The notes: generated by a model from the letters alone, not told the origin. A stretch of DNA of 64,000 nucleotides from an uncultured Oscillospiraceae bacterium (GCA_934589705.1 CAKTOH010000001.1:124001-188000), one strand, 5' to 3'. Positions 15,392 to 24,529 are shown, counted from the stretch's first letter. Translations and numbers: made by a program.

Positions 15392-15493
15392 ATGAATCAT
15401 CAGAACCGAAATCAGAATCAGCAGAATCAGAACAGCAACCAGAACCAGCAGAACCAGAATCAGAACAACAACCAGAGCCGCAACAGCCGCTGA
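15392..15493 (+). CDS. 33-aa Asn/Gln-rich small protein after spoVAE
   Basis: An sORF of 33 codons starting MNHQNRNQNQQNQ and ending SRNSR. By count, 23 of 33 residues are Asn or Gln; the rest are mainly Ser and Arg plus one His. GGGAGG lies 8 bases before the ATG. It is 60 bases downstream of spoVAE and ends just before a strong terminator, so it is likely the third cistron of the sigma-G transcript. Low-complexity, polar and Arg-capped, it resembles small spore proteins in size and composition but matches none I can name. Confidence 0.7.
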   Translation: MNHQNRNQNQQNQNSNQNQQNQNQNNNQSRNSR

Positions 15494-15508
15494 CAGCGGC
15501 AAAGCAGC

Positions 15509-15544
15509 AGCCCCGGGGCATCAACAGTGCCCCGGGGCTTTTTC
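15509..15544 (+). terminator. Intrinsic terminator of the spoVAD operon
   Basis: AGCCCCGGGGCA (15509-15520) and TGCCCCGGGGCT (15528-15539) form a 12-bp stem with a 7-base loop and a T-run. Confidence 0.93.
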
Positions 15545-15636
15545 ATCCCAAAGATTTCCATTCTGTATGCGTTCTTCTGATGCCGTCGTTGTCAAGAGTG
15601 AGAGGTTGTGCGTAAATTCTTGCTCTCCATTAATAT

Positions 15637-15778
15637 TTCGGTGCTGGACCCTCCGGGGGCAATGTTCTTGTCCCGGCAAGAACATTGAGAAGAAGCCGGC
15701 TTAAGGGGCGCTGCCGAAAAGCCGCCCCCTTAAGAATCCCCCGGCCGCATCGCCGGAAGCGGGTCGGAATGCTTCGGG
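15637..15778 (+). repeat. About 142-bp structured repeat, copy A
   Basis: The gap 15545-15825 has no gene but holds a long repeat whose reverse complement recurs at 51501-51645 with roughly 90% identity. It contains nested palindromes: CAATGTTCTTG/CAAGAACATTG (15660-15688) and CTTAAGGGGCG/CGCCCCCTTAAG (15699-15734), followed by GCCGCATCGCCGGAAGC. It is not associated with a transposase. Confidence 0.8.
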
Positions 15779-15825
15779 TTGCAATGGACGGGTTTTCTGA
15801 CACACTCGGATAACGTAAGTGTTCT

Positions 15826-18800
15826 TTATACCTCCACGAACCTATCAATGCTGAAGAAGTATAGATACCGTGCCTTCACAGGCATTTCGTAAATTCTTGT
15901 CAGCGCGTCGGCATAGGTCTCCACCTGAAGCCGGTACCTGTCCGCCGCGGCGGCCACCGTTTCCTCGGTGACCCGGTCGGTTTTGAAGTCCAGGATGGTA
16001 ATGCCGTCCTCTTCCAGCAGGGCGCAGTCCACGACACCCTGTAAAAGCACCTGCTCGTCCTCAAGCCCTTCTCCGTAGTGCCGCCCGGCATCCAGAATGG
16101 AGAACTTGAATTCCCGCAGATACCGGGTACCGGAACGCAGTTTCTTTCCGATCTCCGACTGGAAGAACCGAGCCAGCTGGTCACAGCGAACCAGGCTCCC
16201 CTGCTCCTGTGTTAGAAATTTCCCCTTCACCAGCCTTTGAATTTCCCGGGAAACCGCCTCGGAGCCGCCGCAGTCTTCATATCGGATATATTGCAGGGCG
16301 GCGTGCATGGCACTGCCGTAGGTCTTTCCCGAAGCCTGCCGGGACAGGAAATCCGGCTGCCGCCAGCTGCGCTCTGTCGGCTTGGCGTTGCCCGCGCTTT
16401 CCGCCGCCTCCGCATCCTTCTGCCGTCCCTTCCGGCCGGTGGCCGTCTGCTTGGAGGGAGTTTCGGTTGCGGCGGTGTGCGCGTACCGGTAGGACAGTGC
16501 CGATCTGAGCATTCCTTCCAGGTTCTCCGGTATCGCGGCGGTTTCCTTCGGCTCCTCGCCGGAGGCCTGGGTCTGCGCCTGCTGGGGCTTTGGGGTCTCA
16601 ATGCGCCACAGGTATTCTCCGTGGGTCAGAGTCTCCGGCCTTCCGCCGATGGCGTGCAAGGCCCCGGCCTCGATTCTGCCCATTGCCGCCAGCAGCACCC
16701 AGTCGCCCATGCAGTCGGCCTCCCGGCACAGCAGCTCCCCGCCGTCAAAGTCCCGGCGCAGGGCGATGGTCTGCAAATCCTTTTCCAGGGTCTGGGAGGC
16801 GTAGGTCATCACCAGCCGATCCTTGGCCCGGGTCATGGCGACGTAGAGCACCCGCATTTCCTCGGAAATACTTTGAGCTGCCATTCTGGCTCCAATGGCC
16901 CGCTTGGCAAGGCTGGGATACCGCACCCGGGTCTGCCGATCCACCGCGCTGAGGCCCAGCCCCAGCTCCTTGTCGCAGAGAATTTGCGCCCGCAGATCCT
17001 CCTGATTGAACCGCCGGGAAAGGTTGCACAGAAACACCACCGGAAATTCCAGTCCCTTGGACTTGTGAATGCTCATAATGCTGACGCACCCGGCTCCCGC
17101 CGTACCGGAGACCACCAGCCCCCGCTCCTGCATTCTGTCCAGGTGATCCAGGAACGCCGCCAGCGACCGGTGGGTGCCGCTTTCAAAGTCACAGGCATAC
17201 TGAAAGAAGGTTTGCAGATTCTCCGCCCGGGCCTCGCCGCCGGGCATGGCCGCGAAAAGGCTGTCCAGCCGGGTTTCCGCCAGCGTTTTTTCCAGCAGTC
17301 CCGTCAAGGTGCTGTATCTTGCTTCCCGGCGAAGATCATTCAGCACCCGGAGGAATTTCTCTGCCTTTGGCTCCCGGCTGGCAAGCAGCGCGTCATAGAA
17401 GCTGCTTTTGGTCTTCCCTGCCCGGATTCCCGCCAGATCGTCCGCGGTAAAGCCAAATACCGGGCTTGCCAGAATGCTGAGCAGCGGGATATCCTGCCTG
17501 GGATTCTGAATGGTCTGCAAAAGGCTTCGCAGGGTCTCCACCTCCCGGGTTTGCAGCAAATCCGTTCCGCCCCCCGTGGTGCAGCGGATGCCCCGGCTTT
17601 CCAACGCCCGCTGGAAGTATCCGGCGGCACTGCCCGGAGAGCGCAGAAGAATCACGATATCCTCCGGCCCCACCGGCCGCAGACTGTCCTTTTCCCGGAT
17701 CAGAGTGCCGTTTCCCAGCATTTCCTGAATCCGTCCGGCAACGAAGTCCGCCTCCTCGGCATAGGTATCAGAAACCGTCTCCAAGGTGTACAGCTCCACC
17801 CCCGGCTCCGGCAGCCGTCCATGGGGCACGCCCTCCCGAAGAGCCTCCGCTTCGGTGTAGTACAGACCGCCCACCTTCGGGGTCATACAGGCGGTGAATA
17901 CCTGATTCACCCCTTCAATGACCTCCGGGCCGGAACGGAAATTGTGGCTGAGCAGCACCTTCCGTCCCTCTCCGGGCTGAGCCTCCTCCGGGCTTCCGTA
18001 TTGGTTGTATTTTTCCAGGAAGATTCCGGGATCCGCCAGCCGGAACTGATAGATAGACTGCTTCACGTCACCAACTAAGAAGCAGTTCTGCCGTTTCCGG
18101 CTGAGGGCGTCAAAAATGGCATCCTGCACCGCGTTGGAATCCTGGTATTCGTCCACCAGGATTTCCCGGAACCGACTGCCGATTTCCCCCGCTGCCACGG
18201 TTGGCATTCCACGGGATTTTCCCAGCAGCAAATCCAGGGTGTACTGCTCCAAATCGCTGAAATCCAGAATCCTCCGGCTTCTTTTGGCTCGGCGATAATC
18301 CTGGGAAAACTGCTCCACCAGCCACACGAGCCCCCGAGCCCCCTCCGCCGACTGGCGCAGATCGGCAAGAACCTGAGCGGAATCGTCGGTGAAATTGCGC
18401 AGCTTCTTTTCCAGACCCGCCTTGCAAGCATTCCGGGCGGCCTTGACCTGCTCCGCAAGCTCCGGGTCAGCACTCTTTTTCGGGAATACCAGCCTTCCGT
18501 AGTCCACATTCCGGCCGGCCGCGATTTCGTCCCAGGTGGTTTTTTCCTTCATGCTTTCCAGCTGATGAAGGGTATCCCGAAAATTGAGAATCGGTTTTTC
18601 CAGCCCGTCGCAGCACTCCATCCGCCGGATACACTGGCGGAATATGGAAATCTGGCTGTCCAGATATTCGCCCAGGTCGTCCATCAGACTCTTTCCCCAG
18701 ATCGTCTGTCCGGCATCCTGAATTTCCGCCGTTTCCAGCAGTTCCAGGCATTCCTTCAGCCAGCCCTGGGGGTTCAGATGGCACCGGGCGCTGTCATAGA

Positions 18801-19335
18801 CCTTTTCGATGATCTGAGGCACCAGCCGGTCATCCCGGCCCAGGCCCTGGGACTCGATAAAAGCCCGGAATTCCGGTGCGTCCTCGCTTTCATAGGCCCG
18901 GTCAAGTAAGTCTTCCAGTACCCGCTCCCGGATTTCCCGGCACTCGTTTTCATCGGCCACCCGGAAATCCGCCGGAATGTCCAGCCGATAGGCATATTCC
19001 CGGAGAATATCCGAGCAGAAGCCGTGCACCGTGGAAATCTTCGCCAGAAACAGCCGCTGCATCTGCTTTTGCAGATGGGTCTTCTCCGGCTCCTGGGCAA
19101 TCCGCTTGCTGAGCTTTTTGGCGATTTTCCCCCGGAGCTCCGCCGCGGCGGCCTTGGTGTAGGTAATCATCAGAAAATCATCCAGATTGGCAGGGTCATT
19201 GGGATCCGTCAGATAGGTCATCAGCCGGTCGATCAGCACCTTGGTTTTTCCCGAACCGGCAGCGGCGGAAACCAGCAGCCGCCCGCCCCGATTGGTGACC
19301 GCCTGCTCCTGCTGAGGTGTCAGCTTCTCAGCCAT
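15826..19335 (-). CDS. addA: Helicase-exonuclease AddAB, subunit AddA
   Basis: ATP-dependent UvrD-like 3'-5' helicase plus nuclease that resects double-strand breaks for RecA. It has 1169 residues. The Walker A is AAGSGKT (25-31), motif II reads LVDEYQDSN, and MSIHKSKGLEFPVVF and RVLYVAMTRAKDRL are later helicase motifs. The C-terminal RecB-type nuclease has DFKTDR near residue 1103. It overlaps addB by 8 bases, so translation is coupled, and uses GGAG within the end of addB. Full length and intact. Confidence 0.96.
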   Translation of the reverse strand: MAEKLTPQQEQAVTNRGGRLLVSAAAGSGKTKVLIDRLMTYLTDPNDPANLDDFLMITYTKAAAAELRGKIAKKLSKRIAQEPEKTHLQKQMQRLFLAKISTVHGFCSDILREYAYRLDIPADFRVADENECREIRERVLEDLLDRAYESEDAPEFRAFIESQGLGRDDRLVPQIIEKVYDSARCHLNPQGWLKECLELLETAEIQDAGQTIWGKSLMDDLGEYLDSQISIFRQCIRRMECCDGLEKPILNFRDTLHQLESMKEKTTWDEIAAGRNVDYGRLVFPKKSADPELAEQVKAARNACKAGLEKKLRNFTDDSAQVLADLRQSAEGARGLVWLVEQFSQDYRRAKRSRRILDFSDLEQYTLDLLLGKSRGMPTVAAGEIGSRFREILVDEYQDSNAVQDAIFDALSRKRQNCFLVGDVKQSIYQFRLADPGIFLEKYNQYGSPEEAQPGEGRKVLLSHNFRSGPEVIEGVNQVFTACMTPKVGGLYYTEAEALREGVPHGRLPEPGVELYTLETVSDTYAEEADFVAGRIQEMLGNGTLIREKDSLRPVGPEDIVILLRSPGSAAGYFQRALESRGIRCTTGGGTDLLQTREVETLRSLLQTIQNPRQDIPLLSILASPVFGFTADDLAGIRAGKTKSSFYDALLASREPKAEKFLRVLNDLRREARYSTLTGLLEKTLAETRLDSLFAAMPGGEARAENLQTFFQYACDFESGTHRSLAAFLDHLDRMQERGLVVSGTAGAGCVSIMSIHKSKGLEFPVVFLCNLSRRFNQEDLRAQILCDKELGLGLSAVDRQTRVRYPSLAKRAIGARMAAQSISEEMRVLYVAMTRAKDRLVMTYASQTLEKDLQTIALRRDFDGGELLCREADCMGDWVLLAAMGRIEAGALHAIGGRPETLTHGEYLWRIETPKPQQAQTQASGEEPKETAAIPENLEGMLRSALSYRYAHTAATETPSKQTATGRKGRQKDAEAAESAGNAKPTERSWRQPDFLSRQASGKTYGSAMHAALQYIRYEDCGGSEAVSREIQRLVKGKFLTQEQGSLVRCDQLARFFQSEIGKKLRSGTRYLREFKFSILDAGRHYGEGLEDEQVLLQGVVDCALLEEDGITILDFKTDRVTEETVAAAADRYRLQVETYADALTRIYEMPVKARYLYFFSIDRFVEV

Positions 19336-22300
19336 GGGTGTTCATCTCCTTTTCCACTTCCTCCCAGAACCGCTGGGCGGTCATGGCCTTGTAATTCCGG
19401 CGGCCATCCACATCCGCCTGATGGCACACCGCCCCATAGGGGCAGAAGGCGCAGGCGTTGTGGCTGGTGCCCCGGGTATAGGGATTTGGCTCCACATCTC
19501 CGGAGGCAATGTCCTCCACCATCCGGCTGAGCACCCGGAACACGAATTTCTTCAGCAGCTTCAGCTGATCTCTGTCCGCGATATCGCCGGACAGGCTTCC
19601 GTCCTTTTTGACGGTGCAGCAAAGTCTTGCGGAATTTTCTCCCGGCTCCATGGCCTTCAGCACCGCCTCGTCCTTCAGAAGCAGTCCTTTGCGCTTCCAC
19701 TGAACAGCCCGCTCTTTGGAGGCCTGCTCCTCGTCAAGCCTGCCTTCCGCCGAAAGATAAGGGGCTCTGGCCGGAAAATACTGGACACCTGCCGGTACCG
19801 GGTGACTGCCGAGCAAGCCTTCGCCCCCTTCCGCCAGGGCGAACAGGTACAGAAGCATTTGCAGCCCCACGCCGTTGAACACGTCGCAGTAGTCAAAATC
19901 CTTTTTGCCGGTTTTGTAGTCCACCACCCGATAGTAGGTGCTGGCCCCGGAATCCCACACGTCCACCCGATCCACAAAGCCCCGGAGCACCGCGTTCATT
20001 TCCGGATTTTCAATGGCAATGGCAGGCATGGCCTCCCCCCGACCGAAGCCCAGCTCAAACTGCTCCGGCCGGAATTCCGACTGGCTCAGCTCCGCCCACA
20101 GCTCCCGCACCACCATGTCCAGCTCCTCCAGATTCCGACGGAAGAGGTAGCTCATCCGCTGGCTGTCCAGCTGCCGGAACCGCTCATCGGCATAACGCTC
20201 ACTGAAATCGTGGGCAATTTTCATGGTTTCATCCAGGGTCACCTGGTGGAAGCCCCCCATGTCCCGGACGCACCGGGCGGTATTTTCCAGCACCGCATGG
20301 ACATAGGTGCCAAATTCCGCCGGGTCGATGGCCGCCTGCTTCCGCTCCCGGGCACGAAGACCGTATTTCAGAAAATAGGAAAGCCGACACTCCGCCTGCC
20401 GGTCGATCTGAGAGGCGGACAGATTCAGCGTCCTGCCATAGAGCCCCTCCACGCGGTTCCGCTCCACCCTTCCCAGGGTATAGCCCTTTGCGCCCTCCGT
20501 CTCCCGATAGCCGGGAAGCACATCCAGCCGTTCCGCCAGGCTCTCCGCGTCCCATCGGGCAAGATATACCCCCGCTTCGGTTCCATCTGCCTGGGCAAAG
20601 CCCGGAAGGCTCACTGTCTCGGTCTCGCCCCCTGCCAGCTTCGCCAGCCGATGATACAGAAAGGATGGCTGCTCCCCGGCGCAGCTGACGAGAATGGATT
20701 GCCGCGCCCCGCAGAACACGCCGTAAATCTCCGCAAATTCCGCCTGAATGCCCTCTACGGAGCCGCCGGTGAGGGGCACTCCCAGAGAGCGCAGCTGCAC
20801 CCGTTCCTGATCTGTTAACACACCGGCGGAACCGCTGTAGCCGGGGAGCTTTCCTTCCTCCGCACCCAGCACGATCAGATGCGCCTGCCGGTTGCAGCGC
20901 ATGGCATCCACCGGGCCCATCTGCACCGCGTCCAGCACCGGCGGAATAGTGCCCACGTCGTACTGGCTCAGCAGCAGCCGCAGAAGCCGCACAAAATGCT
21001 CCGTCTCCCAAGCCGTGTCTCCCAGCACCGCATACATCTGCTCCAGAGCGGAAATCAGAATTTCCCACAGCTGATTTAAGATCTGGGCCTGTCGGGGCTC
21101 CCCCTCTGCTTCCAACTCCCGGGCAAGATCGGTGAGCCTCTGCGCGAGACGGGTTTCCTCCAAAAAATCGTAGAGCCCCAAAACCTGCTGCTTCAGGCTG
21201 ACCGCCTCCCGGAACCGATTCCGCAGCCGGACGAGCGGGTCAATCATCTGCGCCCGGGCAGCATTCAGAGCCGCCAACCGGGTCTGGGAATCCTCATCCC
21301 ACACGCCGCCAAGGCCATCCGGATGGCCCGTCCAGTTTTCCGTCCAGGCCTTTCCCCGCAGAGCCCAGGTGACGGCGTAGTTTTCCACCCGGTCACAGGT
21401 GTCCACATCCAGGGGTGACAAGGGCGCACGCAGATACCCCAGCACATCCCGGAGCTCAAAGCCCCCTACCGCCGCTTCCAGGCCGGAAATCACCGTGGCG
21501 ATGACACCGGTGGTCAGGATTTCCTCGTTGCCGGAGCGGTACAGCGGAATGTGAAACCGGTGGAACACCAGATCCATAAAGGGCTGATAGGCCCCCATGT
21601 CCGTGCACACCACCGCAATGTCCCGATACCTTGCCCCATCTGCCGCCAGCTCCCGCACCCGGTGAGCCGCCAGCAGGCACTCGGCATAAACACTGCCCCG
21701 GCGGACAACTTCCAGGCTTCCCTTTGCCTCGCCTTCCGGAATGCTTCCCTGAAACAGTCTTTCCCGCACCGGGCCCAGGCCGTCCTGCCGAGGTTCGATG
21801 GTCTCCACGGAAATGGGAACCCCCGCCCGTTTGGCGGCGTTATACAATAGCTTTGCCGTCTGCCCGGCCTTCTCAACGGCCAGCAGCTTGGAGTCCACCT
21901 GATCGCAGTTCAGGCTGATGGTGACGTCCTTTGCGTTTTCCATCAGAAATTCCAGAATCGCCAGATTTTGTCTGGTAAAATCCGGGAAACCGTCTATGTA
22001 AAATACATGCTCCTGGGCAAAGGTGCCCTCTTCCAGCTGCTCTAAAAGCCAGGTCATCTGGTCTCTGGGATCCCGCTTTCCCCGGGCGCAGAGGCTGTCG
22101 TAGCCTGCCATCAGCAATGACAGTTCCTCCAGCTTTTGGGCAAGAGAGCCTTCCGTCCGCCGGGAAGCTTCCATTAAATCTCCGGGTGTAATGCAGCACC
22201 GCTTGAACTCGTCCACCGCGTCAATGAGGCCTGTCAGAAACTCCGGCTTGGTCTCCACCGCCGCATAGGCCTTTAATTTACTGCTCAATTGCCTTGCCGC

Positions 22301-22585
22301 CGCTGCCATGGCCACCACCCGGCCGCCGCCGTCCAGACACTCTACCGCACCCTTGCCCATGGTGTCCGACACCCGGCGGAACAGCCGGGTAAAGGACAGC
22401 ACCTCCGCGTAGCGGCTGGCGGTGTCCCCCGCCGCCTGGCACAGGTTCCGTTCGGCCTCATGGCTGATGAGCTCCGGCACCATCAGAATCCGGTTTCCCT
22501 GCCGATTATGAACATCCCGGGCAATCCGTCTGTAAATCTCGTCGGTGTTGGCCGTCCAATCCTTTCCCAAAAGCAGATGCACCAT
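19328..22585 (-). CDS. addB: Helicase-exonuclease AddAB, subunit AddB
   Basis: Partner of AddA, 1085 residues, with an inactive helicase fold and a second nuclease. The C-terminus has the RecB-like DYKTGKKDFDYCDVFNG and the iron-sulfur cysteines AECRLSYF plus CAFCPYGAVC. The N-terminus reads LLLGKDWTANTDEI where other AddB proteins have a GxxGSGKT Walker A, so the P-loop is lost here. AAAGGAGG lies 8 bases before the ATG. It is 21 bases downstream of spoIIR and overlaps addA. Confidence 0.95.
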   Translation of the reverse strand: MVHLLLGKDWTANTDEIYRRIARDVHNRQGNRILMVPELISHEAERNLCQAAGDTASRYAEVLSFTRLFRRVSDTMGKGAVECLDGGGRVVAMAAAARQLSSKLKAYAAVETKPEFLTGLIDAVDEFKRCCITPGDLMEASRRTEGSLAQKLEELSLLMAGYDSLCARGKRDPRDQMTWLLEQLEEGTFAQEHVFYIDGFPDFTRQNLAILEFLMENAKDVTISLNCDQVDSKLLAVEKAGQTAKLLYNAAKRAGVPISVETIEPRQDGLGPVRERLFQGSIPEGEAKGSLEVVRRGSVYAECLLAAHRVRELAADGARYRDIAVVCTDMGAYQPFMDLVFHRFHIPLYRSGNEEILTTGVIATVISGLEAAVGGFELRDVLGYLRAPLSPLDVDTCDRVENYAVTWALRGKAWTENWTGHPDGLGGVWDEDSQTRLAALNAARAQMIDPLVRLRNRFREAVSLKQQVLGLYDFLEETRLAQRLTDLARELEAEGEPRQAQILNQLWEILISALEQMYAVLGDTAWETEHFVRLLRLLLSQYDVGTIPPVLDAVQMGPVDAMRCNRQAHLIVLGAEEGKLPGYSGSAGVLTDQERVQLRSLGVPLTGGSVEGIQAEFAEIYGVFCGARQSILVSCAGEQPSFLYHRLAKLAGGETETVSLPGFAQADGTEAGVYLARWDAESLAERLDVLPGYRETEGAKGYTLGRVERNRVEGLYGRTLNLSASQIDRQAECRLSYFLKYGLRARERKQAAIDPAEFGTYVHAVLENTARCVRDMGGFHQVTLDETMKIAHDFSERYADERFRQLDSQRMSYLFRRNLEELDMVVRELWAELSQSEFRPEQFELGFGRGEAMPAIAIENPEMNAVLRGFVDRVDVWDSGASTYYRVVDYKTGKKDFDYCDVFNGVGLQMLLYLFALAEGGEGLLGSHPVPAGVQYFPARAPYLSAEGRLDEEQASKERAVQWKRKGLLLKDEAVLKAMEPGENSARLCCTVKKDGSLSGDIADRDQLKLLKKFVFRVLSRMVEDIASGDVEPNPYTRGTSHNACAFCPYGAVCHQADVDGRRNYKAMTAQRFWEEVEKEMNTHG

Positions 22586-22606
22586 ATGCCCCGCCTCCTT
22601 TTTTCT

Positions 22607-23245
22607 CTATGATACTACAGAATTCGTCCCAAAAAACGGGTATGATTCCAGTTTGGTTTCCAACTGTCCCAGGGCATCCAGCAGAAAAAAGCGAATGGAG
22701 CAGTCCTCCTGGGTCAGGCTCTCGGTAAGCCCCTGGTTCATTCCCGCCGTCTGGGCCGTCTCACAGAAGTCCTCGCTGGTAGCGCTGAAACACAGCTCCG
22801 GGAAGGCCACACACCACCAGTTCTTACCGGCTCCCTCGCCTATGACAATCCGCAGGGATTCATAAACCCCCGCAGGCAGGGAAAAGCTATCGTACTTGCG
22901 GACATCAAAGGCCTCCTTCTGAAGCGTCACCACCGCCTGGGCATCCACCCCTGCCGCTTTCAGGGTATCATTGGCAATTTCCTCAAGTTTTGGCAGATTC
23001 TCTCTCAGATAGGCTTTTGCCTGGTTTACGTCCCCAACCATCTTCAAATCCGAGCGGATGCTGCCCAGCACCGCGTCCCGCACCCGAAGCTTGACAGCCT
23101 GGTCTTCGTCGCTGTCGGAATTGGCCACCACATGAAGCCGGATCAGCTCCCGATTCAAAAATTCCCGATCCCGAACCAGTCCCACCGTCCACATAAGCGC
23201 CGCCAGCAGCAGACAAATTCCAATGCGCTTTCCCATTTGCCTCAT
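22607..23245 (-). CDS. spoIIR: Stage II sporulation protein R
   Basis: SpoIIR is secreted from the forespore and triggers SpoIIGA to process pro-sigma-E in the mother cell. The product is about 212 residues: a signal/membrane segment (GICLLLAALMWTVGL), then IRLHVVANSDSDEDQAVKLRVRDAVL, the family signature, and NWWCVAFPELCF. Starts at GTG 23254, ATG 23245 and ATG 23236 are all in frame; I choose 23245. The start is immediately preceded by a perfect 12-bp hairpin, so initiation may be occluded. In B. subtilis the gene is sigma-F dependent; I do not see a convincing sigma-F site. Confidence 0.93.
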   Translation of the reverse strand: MRQMGKRIGICLLLAALMWTVGLVRDREFLNRELIRLHVVANSDSDEDQAVKLRVRDAVLGSIRSDLKMVGDVNQAKAYLRENLPKLEEIANDTLKAAGVDAQAVVTLQKEAFDVRKYDSFSLPAGVYESLRIVIGEGAGKNWWCVAFPELCFSATSEDFCETAQTAGMNQGLTESLTQEDCSIRFFLLDALGQLETKLESYPFFGTNSVVS

Positions 23246-23253
23246 AAAAAACA

Positions 23254-23286
23254 CCGTCCATACTGAAATACTCCCAGTATGGACGG
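23254..23286 (-). terminator. Hairpin between ispE and spoIIR, terminator-like
   Basis: CCGTCCATACTG and CAGTATGGACGG form a perfect 12-bp stem with a 9-base loop, followed on the minus strand by TGTTTTTT and then the spoIIR ATG. It starts 13 bases after the ispE stop. It looks like an intrinsic terminator whose U-tract is also the spoIIR initiation region. Confidence 0.8.
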
Positions 23287-23298
23287 CAATTCACAAAG

Positions 23299-24156
23299 TT
23301 ATACGGGTTTTCCGATAAACACCCGGGGATAGTTTTCCTTCAGCATATTGCACACCACCGCGGCGTATTCAAAGCTGTCCATAATCGCGAAAATCGCGGA
23401 GCCGGAGCCGGTCATCTGCTGGGCAAGAGCTCCATAGCTGTGGCAGACGGACTTAATGTAATTCAGTTCCAGATGCTCGGAGGTCACAACAGGGTCAAAG
23501 ACGTTGCACACGTTTTCCGCAACCTTGCCCAAATCTCCTGCCAGAATCGCCGCCTCCATGGCTCGGTTATCCGGCCGATCGGCGATGGCCACGGTGTCGA
23601 TCTTCTGATAGAGCTCCGGGGTGGACACGGAGAAATCCGGCTTGCAGATCACGAAGGTACAATCCGGCATATCCGGCAGCTTCCGCAGCCGCTCGCCTCT
23701 GCCCTCCACCATAGCCGTTCCGCCCAGTACGCAGAAGGGCACGTCGCTTCCCACCAGCGCACCCAGCTCTGCCAGCGCCATAATGGATAGAGGGGCATTA
23801 TAATGCCGGTTCAGCGCCCGGAGTACCGCCGCCGCGTCCGCGCTGCCGCCGCCCAGTCCCGCGCCGGAGGGAATCCGCTTGAGAATGCGGATCGCCAGGC
23901 CGCCCGGATCCTTCTTCAGGGTCTCGCAGAAAACCCTTGCCGCCTTCCAGGCCAGATTGCTCTCGTCCGTGGGAATCTCCGGGTTGGTGCAGGTAAGAAC
24001 CCAGGGCTTTCCCGTGCCCACATCGATCTCCACATCGTCCCGGACGGAGATGGTCTGCATGACGCTCTGCAAATCGTGGTAGCCGTCTTCCCGCTTTCCC
24101 AGCACGTCCAGTGTCAGGTTCACCTTGGCGAACGCGCCTTCGTATAGTGTGGTCAT
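23299..24156 (-). CDS. ispE: 4-diphosphocytidyl-2-C-methyl-D-erythritol kinase
   Basis: GHMP kinase of the non-mevalonate isoprenoid (MEP) pathway, the same pathway as dxs at 47.6 kb. It has 285 residues from the ATG at 24156 (MTTLYEGAFAKVNLTLDVLGKREDGYHDL), with AAAGGAAGG 8 bases upstream. The GHMP ATP loop is PSGAGLGGGSADAAAVL, and MTGSGSAIFAIM is the third motif. Open frame extends upstream but lacks conservation. Followed by the hairpin and spoIIR. Confidence 0.96.
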   Translation of the reverse strand: MTTLYEGAFAKVNLTLDVLGKREDGYHDLQSVMQTISVRDDVEIDVGTGKPWVLTCTNPEIPTDESNLAWKAARVFCETLKKDPGGLAIRILKRIPSGAGLGGGSADAAAVLRALNRHYNAPLSIMALAELGALVGSDVPFCVLGGTAMVEGRGERLRKLPDMPDCTFVICKPDFSVSTPELYQKIDTVAIADRPDNRAMEAAILAGDLGKVAENVCNVFDPVVTSEHLELNYIKSVCHSYGALAQQMTGSGSAIFAIMDSFEYAAVVCNMLKENYPRVFIGKPV

Positions 24157-24283
24157 GGTAAGTACCTTCCTTTTTCCGTTTTCTGTCATTATAACGGAAA
24201 CGCCCCGGTTTTTCAATCGCAATCCTGATAAAATTTCAAAATCCGCATATTCTATGGACATCACCCAAAGGGAGGTTTGATTT

Positions 24284-24487
24284 ATGGATACGCTTGCGCT
24301 GATTTTTTCCATTATCGGCTGCATAAACTGGGGGCTGGTGGGCATTTTCCAGTTTGATCTGGTAGCATGGCTTTTTGGCGGCGCCGGTTCTCTGTTCAGC
24401 AGACTGGTTTACACTGCTGTAGGCCTAGCAGGCCTTTGGAGCATTTCCTTTTTGTTCCGCAGAAAAGCCAACATTGAGGGCGAATAG
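24284..24487 (+). CDS. DUF378 family membrane protein
   Basis: A 67-residue protein with two transmembrane helices (about 4-28 and 38-58). It starts MDTLALIFSIIGCINWGLVGIFQFDLVAWLFG, the classic DUF378 pattern with IGxINWGLVG, and ends in a short basic-acidic tail. GGGAGG precedes the ATG. The function of the family is not known. Single gene convergent with the zinc-ribbon protein. Confidence 0.88.
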   Translation: MDTLALIFSIIGCINWGLVGIFQFDLVAWLFGGAGSLFSRLVYTAVGLAGLWSISFLFRRKANIEGE

Positions 24488-24490
24488 CAA

Positions 24491-24522
24491 ACGGGCAGCT
24501 CGTGATGAGCTGCCCGTTCTTT
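24491..24522. terminator. Bidirectional terminator
   Basis: ACGGGCAGCTC (24491-24501) and GAGCTGCCCGT (24507-24517) with a 5-base loop; T-rich on the plus strand after the stem. It separates the convergent DUF378 and zinc-ribbon genes. Confidence 0.75.
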
Positions 24523-24529
24523 CATAATT

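Noticed and set aside
15392..15493. CRISPR-like repetition in the CAGAAC/AATCAG stretch
   Set aside because: The units are codon triplets of an N/Q-rich peptide with no constant repeat-spacer pattern. No CRISPR array is seen anywhere in the window.
23287..23345. Sigma-F promoter for spoIIR
   Set aside because: GTATA is present on the minus strand near 23312 but no GGNNANNNT-type -10 lies at 15-16 bases; not convincing.
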